Of a stretch of 64,000 nucleotides of DNA, positions 36,301-47,022 are shown piece after piece. How positions within the stretch are numbered: the stretch's first letter is position 1; each line of letters opens with the position of its first letter. Both the position numbers and the translations under genes were made by a program. The DNA is from Klebsiella terrigena (GTDB taxonomy: Bacteria > Pseudomonadota > Gammaproteobacteria > Enterobacterales > Enterobacteriaceae): positions 124,001 to 188,000 of the forward strand of contig NZ_BJNO01000004.1 in the NCBI RefSeq assembly GCF_006539725.1. Reading direction: 5' to 3'. Below the pieces are notes generated by a model that saw only the letters and a program-made list of their open reading frames with translations, was not told where the DNA came from and did not search any database.

Positions 36301-39300
36301 TCATGGGTGGATTTGCTGCTGCCGACGGTGATACCGATACCGCCGGTGCCCATCAGGCCGCTCTTCTTCTCTTCTTTAAAGCGCCAGGAGGAATCGGTGT
36401 TGGTGGCCGCCACGATATCGACGTTGTTACCTGCGCCCAGCGCCACGGTGTTATCGCCCACCACGGAGGAGCCTTTCACCAGCAGGTTGTTGCCCGCCTG
36501 AACGGTCACGTTATCGCCGGAAAGCAGGGTGCCTGCTTCACGGGTCGCGCTGTCTTCCGCGATGGTGTGGGTCGTTTTCTTGCTGAGGAACCCTTTTTTG
36601 GTCTTCGTCTCTTCTTTGTAGTGATAGTCGCTTTCCGTCGCAGTGGTCAGGTTGATATCGCGACCTGCCGCCACGCCGATATCACCGCTGGCGGTCACCT
36701 GCGCGGCTTCGCTGTTCACGTCGCGTCCGGCGATAATCGCGGTGTTACCGGAGCTGGCAATTTCGGTGCCCTGCTGGCGCACGGATTCGTCGATAACAGT
36801 TTTCTTTTTCGAGTGCGAGCTGCTGCCGGTCACGGACTCTTCGGCCAGCAGGTTCACATCACGTCCGGCCTGGATACCGACATTCCCTTCCGCCGCCATG
36901 CCTGCCGCCTGGCTGGTCACGTCCTGCCCGGCGACCAGCGTCACGTTGTCGCCCGCTGAAACGGTGGTTCTGTCTGCGCTGCTCTGATGGCTTTCGCTGC
37001 CGCCCGTGCGGCGGGTCTGTCCGTTGCCCGCCGCGTTCAGGTTCATGTCATTGCCCGCCACCAGCTGCGCGGTTTTACCTGCGTCGATGGCGCTCGCCGT
37101 GACGTTCAGGTCGTTGCCCGCCTGCATCACCGCGTTACCGCCCGCCGTAATGCTGCTGCCCTGGTTTGAGGTCGCTGACGAACTGGTGTCTTTTTTGCCA
37201 CCGAAGCCCGACCGGCTGCTGCTGTCGGTTATCTGATTGGCGGCGATGTTGATGTTATTGCCTGCGCCCATCGTAAGGCTCGCGCCCGCACTCACCTTCG
37301 CCCCGGTGATGTTGATGTCGTTTGCCGCCGCCATATACAGACCGTCGCTGGCGCTGATGGAGGCGGTTTGTCCAACGTCGGTGCCGCTGACGTGCACGCT
37401 GTCGCGACGGCTGTCGTCGCCCACGCTCCACTGCTGCGTCCGGGTGATGTTATTGATGCTGCCGCCCACGCTTTCCAGCTGGACGGTTTTGCCGCTGATG
37501 GCTGAGCCGATGTTATTGATGTCGCCCAGCGCGCTCAGTTCCAGCCCACCGCCCGCCTGGATAAGCCCGGCGTTAAGGTTGCTCAGGCTGTTGCTGCTGT
37601 CGATGGCCAGAGCGTTCTGCGCCAGCAGCGAACTGCCGCTGTTGGTGACGTTGCCGCCCGCCAGCTGCACGTTGTTGCCGCCGATCGCGCTGCCGCGCTG
37701 CACCGTTACGTCTTTTGGCGACAGATACACTTTCGGCACCATCACGGTCTGGCCGTTAATGGTCGCGGTTTCATACCACAGGATACTGTGGTCGAGCGCC
37801 GCCACCTGGTCGGCGGTCAGCGCCACGCCAAACTTCAGGCCAAGCGAACTCTGCGCGTCGGCGGCGTTATCCATCAGGTAGCGCATCTGGTCGAGGTCGG
37901 AACCAATCCCGTTGATATAGCGCGTGCCGGTCTGGTTCAGCACATAGTTCGACACATAGCGGGTATCAAACGCCGCATCGCCGAGGAAGCGGTAGTCTTT
38001 GTCCGGGTTCAGGCTGAGGCGATCCAGCATATACGACGAACCGAGGAACTGATTCATGTCGGTGTACTGGCTGCCCGTCTCGCGTGGGGCAGCACCGGGG
38101 TTCATGCCGAGCAGCTTATACAGATCGCCAAACAGCGACGGATCGAGCTGGCCGAGGCCATCGAGTTTTGGGTTAACGGTGATCAGATACGGGCTGTCCG
38201 GATCGGTGGACGGCACGAAGTAGCCGTTGTTGCCGGAAGGCAGAGGATAGTTGCCGTCCATGCCGCCTGGCGCCAGCCCCGAGCCGCCGCTAATTGCCTG
38301 GCTGGCGGTGCTGTCTTTCCAGTCCGGAGCGGTAATGGTCTGGGTTCCGGCGTCGGCAAGCGCCTGCTGGCTTGCGCCGCCGCCGATGCTTTGCGCTGAA
38401 GGCGTGTTAAGGTTCGGGGCGACGATGGTGTTACTGATTTGCCCGGCGTTAGCGGTTGTATTGGTGTTACTGATATCGCTGGTGAAGATGGCCTTAACAG
38501 TGCCGCCCGCCTGGATGACAGCTCTGTAAGTCTCGCCCTGAACCTCATTAACTTCGTTATCTGAAAGAGTATACTGGAACCATATATCCTCTGGTTTCGG
38601 TACCCAGTTTGAATTAAATCCAGCCGAGTCAAATTCATATGTCTGCCAGATCTCATAAACTTTATTTTGATATGACTTATTTTCGAAAACATTCCCACGA
38701 AGATTGATATCACCGTTCGCTAATATGAAAGATGCATTATTAAAAAGATAATCAGCCTCAATATTTATCTTGCCAGCAGACATGATCCGCGATGCATTGC
38801 CTGTAGCAATAGCCTTCTCAGTGTTACTCTCAATCAGATAACGCTTTGTGCGGGTTGTTGCATCAATATAGACATAAAGTTTTGGCGCAGGCCCCGAATT
38901 CCCACCGCCCACCAGCACCTCATAATCCGGGTGCCACTCTTCGTTTGCCCAGACTTTTATCGAGTTGCCATCCAGGTCAGGTATCTGGTCACGATAATCA
39001 TTTTTTGAGTGGGTAAACTCGATTTGTTGATATGAATTTTCAAGCCTCCCGGTCTTAATGGTGATATCGCCGCGGGTGGTTTCGATATTGCCGGAGGTAT
39101 TGATCACCTCGGCGTTCGCCGTGCCGCTGGCGTCTTTCTGCATCACCAGGTTATTACCCGCCAGCATATCGCCGTGCAGGTTGTAGATGCTGTTGGCAAA
39201 CAGCGAGAGGTTGTTGCCCGCATACAGCAGCGCGGTGTTAACGATCGACCCGACCGCCGTTAACGCCAGGCTCCCCGCCGTGCCGGTAAAGCCGTCGAGA

Positions 39301-42300
39301 GTGATATTGCCCCGGCTGGTCAGGCTGACGTCGCCGCCTGCCTGCAGGCTGCCGCTGGCGTTCATCGCAATCTGGCTGCCGCTCAATGCCGTGGCGCCGC
39401 TGCCTGCGGACAGCTGGCCGTTGTTGGTCAACTTGCCCGCCGCATTCAGCGTGATGCCGTTGCCCTGCAATGTGGCTCCGTTGGTGATATCGCCCTGGCT
39501 GCTGACGGAGAGCTGCTTGTTCGCGGCGATAACGCCCTGGGTGGTCAAGCCGTTGGTGAGTTTCAGCGTCAGGTTGCCGAGCGCCACCAGCTGGCCTGCG
39601 CCGCTGAGCGAGACCATTTCGGCAAGCATATCGCCGCCGCTGAACACCTTCCCGCCCGCGTTATTGAGGCTGCTCCCTTTGAGCGTCAAACCCTGATTGC
39701 CGAGCAGCGTGCCGCTGTTGGTGATGGTCTGCGTGTTGACGTTCAGCCGTGCGGCCTGGAAGGTGCCGCCGTTGGTCAAACTGTTACCTGTGAGCGTCGC
39801 CTGGTTCGCCGCCATCACGGTGCCGTTACTGGCAAGCTTCGCCACGTTCAGCATCAGGTTAGTGGCCTGCAGCCAGCCGCTGCCGCTGTAGTCCGGCGTG
39901 GTGAAGCTCAGATCGCCGCCGGAGAGAATTTTGCCGCCGTTGCGGGCCTGCGTTGCCGCGCTGAGCGTAGTTTTGCCGTTGCCCTGAAGGGTGCCGTCGT
40001 TGGTCAGCACGGGCGCGGTGAGGCTTAACGCATTCTGGCTGAGAAGCACGCCGCTGGCCTGGTTGGTGAGCGCATTAAGCACGGTGAGCGTCAGGCCGCT
40101 GTCGCCCTGCACGCGCCCGCTGTTGGTGAGCGAGCTGGCGCTGATTTGGCTATCTGCGCCCTGAAGCTGCCCGCTGTTGCTGACGTCTTTCGCGTTGACG
40201 TTAAGCAGGCCGCCGGTCAGCATTTTGCCCTGCTGTTGCAGGTTACCGCTGAGCGTCACGTTCAGGCCGTTGACGCCGCTGATTTCGCCGCCGTTGCCGA
40301 GCGAATCGCCTTTCACCTCCAGCGTTTTCGCACTGATTAATCCCTGGTTGCTCAGCACGTTGCCGGTCAGCCGGGCGTCGCCCAGGGCGGTGATTTTGCT
40401 GCCGGTGGCGGCGATAACGTCGCCGCTCAGGGCGAGGGCTAAATCCAGCGCGCTCTGAATAGCGCCGCTGTTGGTCAGGCTGCTGCCGTCCAGGGCGATG
40501 TTCTGCCCCTGAAGCCGGCCGCTGTTGCTCACGTCTCCTGCGCTCAGCGTCAGCGATTTCTGGCTCAGCAGATCGCCGCTGTTGGTAAGCCGACCCGTAC
40601 TGTTCAGGGCCAGGCCGTTCAGGCCAGTGACCGATCCTCTGTTGTCGATGCTGTTGTGACGCAGCGACAGCGTGTAGCCCTGAAGCGTGCCGTCGCTGGT
40701 AAAGGTTGTTCCGGCGAGCGACATTTCGCCTGACGAGAGAATGCTGCCGTGGTTGCTCAGCCCGGGCGCATTCAGCCCGAAATTGCCCTGGCTCATCAGG
40801 TCGCCATTGTTGAGCAGAGAGGCGCCCAGCGTAGCGTTAAGATTGCCGGTTGCCAGCACCGAGCCATTGTTAGTCCAGCTATCCGCCTGAGCGGTAAGGT
40901 TCTGCCCCTGCGTAGTCCCGGCGGTATCCAGAGTTTTACCGTTGAGGGCGAGATCGCCCGCCGTCAGCCAGCGCCCGTTGGCACCCTGCGAGAGCGTATC
41001 CCCGGCAAGGGTCAGCGCCCCGGTTCCCTGCAACAGGCCGTCGCCGCTCAGCGCGGTCGCTTTGACGTTCAGCGTGTCAGCGAGGATTTTGCCTGGATTG
41101 CTGAGGGAGCCAGCGCTTAGCGTTAAACCGTTATCGCTGGTGATAAGCCCGCTGTTGCGGATATCCGAAATAGCCAGCGTCAGATTTGCGGCGCTGTAGA
41201 GGGTGCCGTTCTGCTGGTTGTCCAGCTTTTGTGTGCCAATCAGCAACGCACTGTCGCCCTGCATCAGGCCGCTGTTGGTGAGAGTTTGCGACTGAGTGTT
41301 CAGGGTGGAAGCCACGAGCACGCCGCTGTTGGTCAGTTCTGGCGCACTAAGGCTGAGTGATGCCGCGCTGCTTTTGCCGCTGTGGGTGAGTTTTTCGCGG
41401 GCGTTAACCGTCATGGCTTTTTGTGCCGCCTGCGTACCCGCAAGCGCCGCTTCCCGCGCGCTGAGGCTGAGATTATTGCCACTCTGGAGCTGGGCACTCG
41501 CCGCCGTGGTGAGCCTGTCGCCCTGAAGCTCTAGATCGCCGCCCGCGCTGGTTTCCCCGTCGAGCGTCGCCGTGGTGGTAATCAGCGTTATGGCGGCGTC
41601 GCTGTGGGTCACCGAATTTTTGCCGGAAGTCAGGGTCTGCGCGTTGACCGTCAGCCCTTTGCCGCCGGACAGCACGCCGTTCTGCGTCACATCCTGCGCC
41701 TTCAGCGCCAGCGCATCGTCGCTCACCAGAGCGCCGGTATTGGTCAGCTTCCCGCTGGCGGTGATGCTCGCTTTGCCCTTCGCGCCGGTGCTGCCGCTTT
41801 GGGTAAAATCGTTGGTATTAACCGTCAGGTTACCGCCGCTCAGCAGGGAACCCGAGTTGCCGAGCGTGGCGCTGCCCACGCTCAGGGAAGCGCCCTGAAC
41901 GGAGCCGCTGTTATTGAGCGTGTCGGCATTCAGCTGAGCGCGGTTATGCGCCAGCAGCTTGCCGTTTTGCGTCAGGGTGTTACTGCTCACCGTCAGGTTT
42001 TGCCCGGCGGTCATCTGCCCTTGTGTTGTAAGCGTATCGCTGGCTTTAGCCGCGATATCGCGGGCAGCGTTAATCTGGCTGGAAGCATCCTGACTGATGT
42101 TTTTCGCGGTCAACGTCGCATCGCGTCCGGCGGTCAGCTTTTCACTGGCGTGCGAAATCGTGCCGTTGGCGTTCAGTACCAGGTCGCCGTCGCTGTTCAG
42201 CGAGCCGTTGCTCAGGGCAATGTCGTCCTGGCTGTTCAGCGACATACTGCCGCCGGATTTGTGGTCGCCCGTCAGGGTGAGGCTTTCACCCTTAGCGGAC

Positions 42301-43196
42301 AGCGCCCCGCTGGCGAGGCTGTTGTGAACGGTGAGTTTGCCACCGGCATCCAGGGTGATGTCTCCCTGGCGAGCATTCAGGTCGCCGAGGTTAACCCCGA
42401 CGCCTTTCTCGCTGGACACCAGATGAATGCGGTTGGCGTACATCCCGCCGAGCGCACCGGTATCCACCGCAACCGTAGGAGCGCTGCCTTCGCCCTGCTG
42501 CGCCTGCACGCTGCCGTCGGTGCCAACGCGGTTGGCCCCGGCAACCACCTTTAAATCCTTCGCATGAATGGCGGCGTTCACTTCGGTTGCGCGTGAAATG
42601 ATCGACAGCGCATCGCTGCTGCTGGCATCCAGCCCTTGCCCCTCAATGGTGATGCTGCCCTTTTTCACGTCCAGCGCCTGTAAATTGCCGCTGGCGTCAA
42701 ACACAGGTTTGCCCGTGGTCAGGGTGGCTTGCGGGGTGTTGATAAACCCGCAGCCGTTACAGGTGATGCCGTACGGGTTGGCGACCATCACGTTCGCCGC
42801 GTTGCCCGCCACTTCCGTATAGCCCTGAAGCTGTGAACGGTTGCCGCCGGTCACTTCGTTGATGATGCCCTTCGCTTCCTTGCCCGCTTTCAGCCTGGCG
42901 TTGCCGCTAATCAGCCCGCCAAGCTGCGTCTGATTGAGCTTGCCCGTGGCGTTATTGAGGATCAGCCCCTCTTTGCCAACGTTGTAATCGTTAAACTGGT
43001 TGTGCGAAATCCCGGCCCCGTTCGGGGTGGCAATGTTCACCACCGGCACGCCGTTTGCCGCTTTATCCATGGCGGTATTACCCACTGGCGTCAGCGTAGC
43101 GGCAACGGCAGGCAGCAAGGGCTGCGTCGCGAGCAGGGCACTCATCAGATAGCTGAGCAGGCGGTAAGTTAAGCGAACGGGAGGCTGCTGATTCAT
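33339..43196 (-). CDS. cdiA: CdiA contact-dependent growth inhibition toxin (two-partner secretion exoprotein)
   Basis: 3285 residues. An extended signal peptide (about 1-33) precedes the TPS secretion domain (about 35-300, with [15 protein letters not shown]). Next come FHA-1 repeats rich in LTNSG-type units (to about 1350), an AT-rich receptor-binding segment (about 1376-1566), further linker, FHA-2 repeats (about 1830-2500), a helical pretoxin part and the VENN motif at 2989-2992 (bases 34221-34232). The last 297 residues are the variable CT. Its end resembles the EC869 o11 Zn-dependent DNase: E3165, D3186, S3197 and K3199 stand in the spacing I recall for that active site. It is delivered by CdiB to neighbouring cells. 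cdiB ends 12 bases upstream; cdiI overlaps by one base. No frameshift is visible. Confidence 0.93.
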   Translation of the reverse strand: MNQQPPVRLTYRLLSYLMSALLATQPLLPAVAATLTPVGNTAMDKAANGVPVVNIATPNGAGISHNQFNDYNVGKEGLILNNATGKLNQTQLGGLISGNARLKAGKEAKGIINEVTGGNRSQLQGYTEVAGNAANVMVANPYGITCNGCGFINTPQATLTTGKPVFDASGNLQALDVKKGSITIEGQGLDASSSDALSIISRATEVNAAIHAKDLKVVAGANRVGTDGSVQAQQGEGSAPTVAVDTGALGGMYANRIHLVSSEKGVGVNLGDLNARQGDITLDAGGKLTVHNSLASGALSAKGESLTLTGDHKSGGSMSLNSQDDIALSNGSLNSDGDLVLNANGTISHASEKLTAGRDATLTAKNISQDASSQINAARDIAAKASDTLTTQGQMTAGQNLTVSSNTLTQNGKLLAHNRAQLNADTLNNSGSVQGASLSVGSATLGNSGSLLSGGNLTVNTNDFTQSGSTGAKGKASITASGKLTNTGALVSDDALALKAQDVTQNGVLSGGKGLTVNAQTLTSGKNSVTHSDAAITLITTTATLDGETSAGGDLELQGDRLTTAASAQLQSGNNLSLSAREAALAGTQAAQKAMTVNAREKLTHSGKSSAASLSLSAPELTNSGVLVASTLNTQSQTLTNSGLMQGDSALLIGTQKLDNQQNGTLYSAANLTLAISDIRNSGLITSDNGLTLSAGSLSNPGKILADTLNVKATALSGDGLLQGTGALTLAGDTLSQGANGRWLTAGDLALNGKTLDTAGTTQGQNLTAQADSWTNNGSVLATGNLNATLGASLLNNGDLMSQGNFGLNAPGLSNHGSILSSGEMSLAGTTFTSDGTLQGYTLSLRHNSIDNRGSVTGLNGLALNSTGRLTNSGDLLSQKSLTLSAGDVSNSGRLQGQNIALDGSSLTNSGAIQSALDLALALSGDVIAATGSKITALGDARLTGNVLSNQGLISAKTLEVKGDSLGNGGEISGVNGLNVTLSGNLQQQGKMLTGGLLNVNAKDVSNSGQLQGADSQISASSLTNSGRVQGDSGLTLTVLNALTNQASGVLLSQNALSLTAPVLTNDGTLQGNGKTTLSAATQARNGGKILSGGDLSFTTPDYSGSGWLQATNLMLNVAKLASNGTVMAANQATLTGNSLTNGGTFQAARLNVNTQTITNSGTLLGNQGLTLKGSSLNNAGGKVFSGGDMLAEMVSLSGAGQLVALGNLTLKLTNGLTTQGVIAANKQLSVSSQGDITNGATLQGNGITLNAAGKLTNNGQLSAGSGATALSGSQIAMNASGSLQAGGDVSLTSRGNITLDGFTGTAGSLALTAVGSIVNTALLYAGNNLSLFANSIYNLHGDMLAGNNLVMQKDASGTANAEVINTSGNIETTRGDITIKTGRLENSYQQIEFTHSKNDYRDQIPDLDGNSIKVWANEEWHPDYEVLVGGGNSGPAPKLYVYIDATTRTKRYLIESNTEKAIATGNASRIMSAGKINIEADYLFNNASFILANGDINLRGNVFENKSYQNKVYEIWQTYEFDSAGFNSNWVPKPEDIWFQYTLSDNEVNEVQGETYRAVIQAGGTVKAIFTSDISNTNTTANAGQISNTIVAPNLNTPSAQSIGGGASQQALADAGTQTITAPDWKDSTASQAISGGSGLAPGGMDGNYPLPSGNNGYFVPSTDPDSPYLITVNPKLDGLGQLDPSLFGDLYKLLGMNPGAAPRETGSQYTDMNQFLGSSYMLDRLSLNPDKDYRFLGDAAFDTRYVSNYVLNQTGTRYINGIGSDLDQMRYLMDNAADAQSSLGLKFGVALTADQVAALDHSILWYETATINGQTVMVPKVYLSPKDVTVQRGSAIGGNNVQLAGGNVTNSGSSLLAQNALAIDSSNSLSNLNAGLIQAGGGLELSALGDINNIGSAISGKTVQLESVGGSINNITRTQQWSVGDDSRRDSVHVSGTDVGQTASISASDGLYMAAANDINITGAKVSAGASLTMGAGNNINIAANQITDSSSRSGFGGKKDTSSSATSNQGSSITAGGNAVMQAGNDLNVTASAIDAGKTAQLVAGNDMNLNAAGNGQTRRTGGSESHQSSADRTTVSAGDNVTLVAGQDVTSQAAGMAAEGNVGIQAGRDVNLLAEESVTGSSSHSKKKTVIDESVRQQGTEIASSGNTAIIAGRDVNSEAAQVTASGDIGVAAGRDINLTTATESDYHYKEETKTKKGFLSKKTTHTIAEDSATREAGTLLSGDNVTVQAGNNLLVKGSSVVGDNTVALGAGNNVDIVAATNTDSSWRFKEEKKSGLMGTGGIGITVGSSKSTHDLREAGTTQSQSFSTVGSTGGNVVIAAGNQAHIGGADLIAGKDMSLSGSSVIIDPGHDKRTRDETFEQKKSGLTLALSGTVGSAINNAVTSAQDTKEESDGRLKALQATKTVLSGIQAGQAADMANLTADPNAMGVSLSLTTQKSKSQQHAESDAVAGSTLNAGNNLSITANGKKGEGDIVIAGSQLKAGGDTLLDAKNDVILSGAANTQQSSGKNSSSGGGVGVSIGAGKGAGISVFANVNAAKGKDNGNGTDWTETTIDSGKTVTIKSGNDTVLNGAQVNGNKIVADVGHDLLMSSQQDTNKYDSKQSSVAAGGSFTFGSMTGSGYISASQDKMKSRFDSVAEQTGMFAGDGGFDITVGNHTQLDGAVIASTATADKNSLDTGTLGFTDIHNEADFKTQHTGISISGAGSFGDQFKGNMPGGMIAVAGNKGHAEGTTQAAVADSTITIRDKDNQKQNVADLSRDTEHANDSISPIFDKEKEQNRLKEIGMISDIGGQVADIARTQGELNALNAAQDKYGPLPADATEEQRQAYLAKLRDTPEYKKEQEKYGTGSDIQRGIQAATAALQGLAGGNLAGALAGASAPELAHLLKSTEDNTAVNSIAHAILGGAVAALQGNSAAAGALGAGGGELAARAIANMLYPGVEKLSEEQKQTVSALASISAGMAGGIATGNTAGVATGAGAGKNAVENNYLSSTQALTFDKELSDCRKSGGDCQAVIDKWKKVSDEQSVTVDEQLKDDPLTAVGWDKEVAEGGYDMTQRPGWLGNIGAEVMTSDEAKAYVQQWNGQDLAKIDVNSPEWMKYAVFVSDPENQAMLASGGLLLKDVTKAAVSFMSRNSATASVSASELGMQWGQGNMKQGMPWEDYVGGSLPADARLPKNFKTFDYYDGATKTAVSAKSMDTQTMAKLANPNQVYSSIKENIDAAAKFETYTLSKAPLDSSMISNREIQLAVPANTTKTQWTEINRAIEYGKSQGVTVKVTQVK

Positions 43197-43208
43197 GACA
43201 ATAATCCC

Positions 43209-44870
43209 TTAAAATGCGACGGCAACGCGGTAATAAACAGTGACGTGATCCGGGCCAAGCCAGTCCGGGTAAACGAGAGGCAGTCCAACGGTGAACGAGC
43301 TGGAAACGTGGCCATTGGCGGTGCTGAGCCCGGCGGCCGTGCCCCAGAGGGTGCCTGCGGAATAGCGATCCCACTTGTCGGAGTGCAGCCAGCCGCCGTC
43401 GAGGGCCGCCAGCGCGCTGACCTGGCCGATGACCGGCAGCGTGAACAGGGTGTGGTTGAGCTCGTTTCGCCACCAGGCGCCGTTGTCGCCGGAAATGGTT
43501 TGCTCTTTAAACCCGCGCACCGAGCTTTCGCCGCCGATGGTCATGCGTTCGCTGCCGTAGAGGCGGTCCGGGGACCATTGCCCATAGGCGCTCGCCAGCC
43601 ACCACAGATTGTCAGCCACCGGACGCTGGAAGCTGGCGTTCAGGCTCCATTTGCGGAACTGCGCTTTCGGTAAATCACCGTTTTTGCTGCCGTCGCTTTC
43701 AGCACCGAGCCACGGCATGCCGCGACTGAAGGTCGGGTTAAACGTCGCTACGCCACCGAATATTTTCTGGGTGTGGTTCAGGCCAAACAGCAGGCTGGTG
43801 AGCTTACGGCTGCTGCTTTCCAGCAACACGTCGTCAAGATAGTTGCGGTTGCTGCGATGGCTTAAGCCCAGGGAGACGCCCGTTTTGATATCGCCGTTGC
43901 GGAACAGCACGTGCGACAGATTGACGCGGTGCGTTTCGGTATCGCCGCTTGAGCGCCAGAGGTAGCCGTTGTTATCGATGGTGCTGAGATAGTTGTTCCA
44001 GCTGTAGCTGTACTCCAGCAGGCTGTAGCCCCAGGGCACGCTGACGCCCGCCGCAAAATTCTGCGCGTCTTTTGCATGCGAAAACGCGCTGCTGCGCCCG
44101 CCGCTGACGAACCAGCTGTCGGCCAGACCCAGTAAATTGTTGCCGTTCAGCCCGCCGTTAATCTGCCCGACGCCCGTATTTTTTTGTCCGCTGTTATCGA
44201 AGCTCGCGGAGGCCGAAAGGGGAAATTCCGGCGTGGCGGTAAGATGCACTACCGACCAGCCCTGCTGCGTGCCCGGTAATATTTCAATTTGTACCGGCGT
44301 GGTGCGCGTGCGGTTAATCTGCTCCATGCCTTGTTCAATATCGCGCAGATTAAGTATTTTTCCTTCAAGGCCCGGGAATACCATGTTCAGTTCGCGCTCT
44401 GGCGCGCCGTCCATGCGGATTTTCTCAAGCTTTCCTTCCAGAATACCTAAGCGTAATTCCCCTGAACGTAAATCCTGTTCGGTCAGGAAGGCGCGGCTGG
44501 TGATATATCCTCTGCTGATGTACCAGTCGGAAACGCTATTAGTGAGTTTATTAATTCGCGCCATATCCAGGCACCGGCCCTGCCAGGGCGCAAGTAAATT
44601 CCGCTGCCTGCGGGCATCAATAAGGGTGGCGCCATCAAGCACAATGCGGTTGATAGTGAAACAAGGCCCGGATGTCAGCGCAGGCCGCTCCGGTTGAGAG
44701 GGGCGGATCAGGGGTACAGCACGCTCCAGAGACTCGCGCTGCTGCTGGTTGTGAAGGAGTAATTGCTGCTGCTGTTGTTCAATGCTGCTGCGATCGGCTG
44801 GTGACAATGGGGCTGCCAAAACGGGCTGACTGAGTGCCAGTAATACCCACGCCGGATATAAAGCTTTCAT
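43209..44870 (-). CDS. cdiB: CdiB outer membrane transporter (TpsB, ShlB/HecB/FhaC family)
   Basis: 553 residues with a signal peptide ending near APLSPADR. It then has an alpha-helical plug start rich in glutamine (EQQQQQLLLHNQQQRESLE), two POTRA domains (about 70-210; RNLLAPWQGRCLDMARINKL) and a 16-strand barrel. The conserved TpsB motif is GGESSVRGFKEQ near residue 450 and the chain ends YYRVAVAF with a terminal phenylalanine, as outer membrane proteins do. It exports CdiA across the outer membrane. First gene of the cdi operon, with AGGATCAGGG before the start. Confidence 0.94.
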   Translation of the reverse strand: MKALYPAWVLLALSQPVLAAPLSPADRSSIEQQQQQLLLHNQQQRESLERAVPLIRPSQPERPALTSGPCFTINRIVLDGATLIDARRQRNLLAPWQGRCLDMARINKLTNSVSDWYISRGYITSRAFLTEQDLRSGELRLGILEGKLEKIRMDGAPERELNMVFPGLEGKILNLRDIEQGMEQINRTRTTPVQIEILPGTQQGWSVVHLTATPEFPLSASASFDNSGQKNTGVGQINGGLNGNNLLGLADSWFVSGGRSSAFSHAKDAQNFAAGVSVPWGYSLLEYSYSWNNYLSTIDNNGYLWRSSGDTETHRVNLSHVLFRNGDIKTGVSLGLSHRSNRNYLDDVLLESSSRKLTSLLFGLNHTQKIFGGVATFNPTFSRGMPWLGAESDGSKNGDLPKAQFRKWSLNASFQRPVADNLWWLASAYGQWSPDRLYGSERMTIGGESSVRGFKEQTISGDNGAWWRNELNHTLFTLPVIGQVSALAALDGGWLHSDKWDRYSAGTLWGTAAGLSTANGHVSSSFTVGLPLVYPDWLGPDHVTVYYRVAVAF

Positions 44871-45344
44871 CCCTGATCCTGTATATTTTATTATTTACGT
44901 CATGAATGTATTTAATGACTTTTATTTACACCTTTGGCTACCTTACACTCAGCCCCGGGGGGATTAAAACAGCAAAGACAGGAATGCGGCAATTTTCAGA
45001 TTTTTATTGGGGCTTTATTTAAGTAAATCAGATTATGGCGATGGCAAATCTGAAGCTATATATATCAGAGAACTTAAATGAGCAGGCGCAGAATCAATAT
45101 ATCTGCGGACAGCCACTTATATAAAAGGTCGTAAATATATTCCAGGCAGATGGCCGCCGCTCAAACATAATCGGGTTTGAGTGACAGCAGGTCGATATAC
45201 AGAGTATTAAGGGATCGGATAGGGAAGTATTTCAGGTGGGTATTCGTTCACACCACGGCAAAATATCGGCCGGATGCAACGTTGACGCCCGAGCTAAGAA
45301 ACAGGCGGGTTGATGATAATCATGCCTGACGTTCAGGCCTGAGG
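44871..45344. promoter_or_regulatory. cdi promoter region and decayed DNA
   Basis: About 470 AT-rich bases upstream of cdiB with no supported gene. The part next to cdiB should hold its promoter; the part towards 45344 probably once encoded the front of the integrase but no frame is readable. Confidence 0.45.
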
Positions 45345-45595
45345 AAGTCCGGGAGCGAAGATTTCCGCTTTCATGGCCTCCGGCACATCTGGGCAAGCGG
45401 GTTAATTCAGTCCGGCGTCCCGCTTTCTGTTCTGCAGGAAATGGGCGGCTGGGAGAGCATCGGGTGGTGCGCCGTTATGCTCACCTGGCAGCGAACTATT
45501 TGACCGAACACGCACGGAAAATTGACGTCATTTTGGGCGCTAACGACACAAATACGACACAAGGAGAAAATCAGGCTGGATTAGAATTGACGTAA
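45345..45595 (+). pseudogene. Tyrosine integrase C-terminal remnant
   Basis: The frame from 45345 reads [18 protein letters not shown], then [17 protein letters not shown], which is the integrase catalytic box (R of HxLRHTW). A base loss near 45460 shifts the frame, after which [16 protein letters not shown] supplies the catalytic tyrosine, and it stops at 45595. The first 250-300 residues are missing. It ends 12 bases before a copy of the tRNA-Arg 3' end, the usual position for a phage-type integrase beside its attachment site. This marks the element that probably brought in the cdi locus. Confidence 0.85.
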
Positions 45596-45607
45596 GGTAT
45601 TGATTTT

Positions 45608-45659
45608 AAATGGTACGCCCTACAGGGCTCGAACCTGTGACCTACGGCTTAGAAGGCCG
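45608..45659. repeat. Attachment-site copy: 52-bp duplicate of the tRNA-Arg 3' end
   Basis: Exact direct repeat of 46943-46994, covering the CCA end, acceptor 3' strand, T arm and part of the anticodon arm of tRNA-Arg(TCT). It is cut off inside the anticodon stem, so it is not a functional tRNA. It marks the outer end of the 1.3-kb segment next to the intact tRNA. Confidence 0.9.
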
Positions 45660-45684
45660 AAAACCCTTGATTTCTTTCGCAATA

Positions 45685-45707
45685 AAAAGCGCCTGTAAGG
45701 GCGCTTT
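45685..45707 (-). terminator. Terminator of the YodC-like gene
   Basis: AAAAGCGCC / GGCGCTTTT stem with a 5-base loop, T-rich tail on the leftward strand, 13 bases after the stop. Confidence 0.8.
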
Positions 45708-45719
45708 TACTCAAAACTA

Positions 45720-45935
45720 TTAACAAGTGCCGTCGGGCACTGACACAAGTTTTAAGGAAGTTTGAGGAAAACGTTCGCGAATAAACTTTCCTTGCCCCTC
45801 ACTCCAGTATTCGCACTCACACATAGGTGTTTGAATCTCGGAGCCTTCAAATCCATCGAAAGCCCTTAGAACTATCATTTCGGGCCCAGACCCCGAGGCA
45901 TGGACCACTCTATCACCAGCTTTGAAATTAGCCAT
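45720..45935 (-). CDS. YodC-family protein (DUF2158)
   Basis: 71-residue small soluble protein. It begins FKAGDRVVHASGSGPEMIV, the DUF2158 signature (FKxGDxVxLxSGGPxMTV), and contains CECEYWSEGQGKFIRERFP. Such proteins are common in phages and mobile elements and in E. coli as YodC; the function is unknown. It is preceded by AAGGAAT and followed by a terminator, so it is probably expressed. It is the only intact gene between the two copies of the attachment repeat. Confidence 0.85.
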   Translation of the reverse strand: MANFKAGDRVVHASGSGPEMIVLRAFDGFEGSEIQTPMCECEYWSEGQGKFIRERFPQTSLKLVSVPDGTC

Positions 45936-46319
45936 CTGTGTAATTCCTTATTGATTTTGCTTGTGTGTAGAGCCAAAAGGGTAGTAGCGACACATCCATT
46001 TCGTAACTAAGGATAAAAAACACATAAATATTAAGAGGTGTTCGGAAATTTTCTGCGAAATACCTACCACCAATAGTACCCTCGCTTATTGTAATGCTAC
46101 GCTGAATTTGGCCACCTAAACATAGGTGATATGCTCACCTCAGAACATTATAGCTGCCATAATGAAAAATAATTCACACAGAGTTCAAACGCTAATCCGC
46201 TCAGCTTGTTGTCGATCAAAATTACGCCTTTGCTGAAGCGGAAAGTGTTATAAATGTTAGACTTTCTACAATGGCATAATGGGTATAAACAGCTGTGTGC
46301 TGAGTGTAAGGGAAAGACA
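45936..46319. other. Intergenic DNA inside the tRNA-linked element
   Basis: AT-rich, no supported gene. A 60-codon leftward frame (46148-46330) has no recognisable features. The YodC-like promoter should lie near 45940-46020. Confidence 0.4.
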
Positions 46320-46560
46320 CCTAAAACCACACCAGTGACGTGTAGCAGATTTTCTTCAATAAAGTTTTCAATCAGCTCACTTTTCTGCGCATCGTGATAT
46401 TGCTGTCAACGATATCCATGATTTTTTTCTTCTACTCCAGCAGCTCTTTCGGCGGTATTACCTGAATACCTGCCAACAGTTTCAAAAGGTAGCCAACGTT
46501 AATTTCATCGCAGTGGAGCAGTGGCATTTCAAAATCGATATCATCCAGGCTCGCCCGTGC
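46320..46560 (-). pseudogene. Remnant of a type I restriction HsdR-like C-terminus
   Basis: Read leftward from 46560 the frame gives ASLDDIDFEMPLLHCDEINV, then GYLLKLLAGIQ. It is then broken by a stop (CTGGAGTAG), continues KKKIMDIVDSNITMRRK, shifts frame, and continues SELIENFIEENL. This resembles the C-terminal end of HsdR subunits (INVxYIL..., LRSKRELIEKFI). At least one stop and one frameshift make it non-functional. Assignment is by pattern only. Confidence 0.55.
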
Positions 46561-46942
46561 TCACTGTGCTGGATACGGCTGCTATGCGAACCCGCTGTAA
46601 ACATGACGATATTATGATATGTGGGCTGCACTCAGATTCCGAATAAAAATAAAATCACGTAAACGATGGACTTTAATCATAAATTTTATGAATGCCCCAT
46701 ATCAAGGTATTTAAATTTATTAGATATGCGCAGAATCAATACTCTTGCGATGTGTATAACACTCTATACATTCGATTATAAGAATATTCTTATTTTATTA
46801 CTGGTTACCCTATGGGCCATGATAGTGAGTTATGACTTTTGAAGAGACGCTGGACAAGTTTCTTAATCGTAAGCTTGCTCTGGCAAGAGGTATATTGAAA
46901 GATACGTCACAATTAACCGTTGCTGATTTTCAAATCGTACTG
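46561..46942. other. Decayed element DNA next to tRNA-Arg
   Basis: About 380 AT-rich bases. A 47-codon rightward frame at 46832-46975 (MTFEETLDKFLNRKLALARG...) runs into the tRNA repeat and stops inside it; it may be the end of a gene truncated by integration, but no family is recognised. Otherwise nothing is supported. Confidence 0.4.
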
Positions 46943-46994
46943 AAATGGTACGCCCTACAGGGCTCGAACCTGTGACCTACGGCTTAGAAGGCCG
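46943..46994. repeat. Attachment-site copy in the intact tRNA-Arg
   Basis: The 52-bp sequence identical to 45608-45659 in direct orientation. The two copies are 1335 bases apart and bound a small element remnant that contains the YodC-like gene and the HsdR-like fragment. Confidence 0.9.
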
Positions 46995-47022
46995 TTGCTC
47001 TATCCAACTGAGCTAAGGGCGC
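46946..47022 (-). tRNA. argU: tRNA-Arg(TCT)
   Basis: 77-base leftward gene, 5' GCGCCCTTAGCTCAG ... GTTCGAGCCCTGTAGGG, with encoded CCA. The acceptor stem GCGCCC pairs with GGGCGT (one G-T pair). The anticodon loop CTTCTAA carries TCT, reading AGA. Its position beside folD matches argU of E. coli, the classic integration site of the DLP12 prophage. The 3' 49 bases are part of the attachment repeat. Confidence 0.96.

Noticed and set aside
34896-36959. 687-codon rightward frame opposite cdiA, and many other long frames in 34-43 kb on the + strand
   Set aside because: Antisense shadows of the repetitive, GC-rich cdiA repeats; no ribosome sites, families or sensible composition.
33339-43196. Repeat arrays that could resemble CRISPR
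   Set aside because: The repeats are degenerate coding FHA repeats of varying length within one long frame, without regular spacers; no cas genes in the window.
46832-46975. 47-codon frame ending inside the tRNA-Arg repeat
   Set aside because: No family, weak start, and the end is formed by tRNA sequence; at most a truncated gene.
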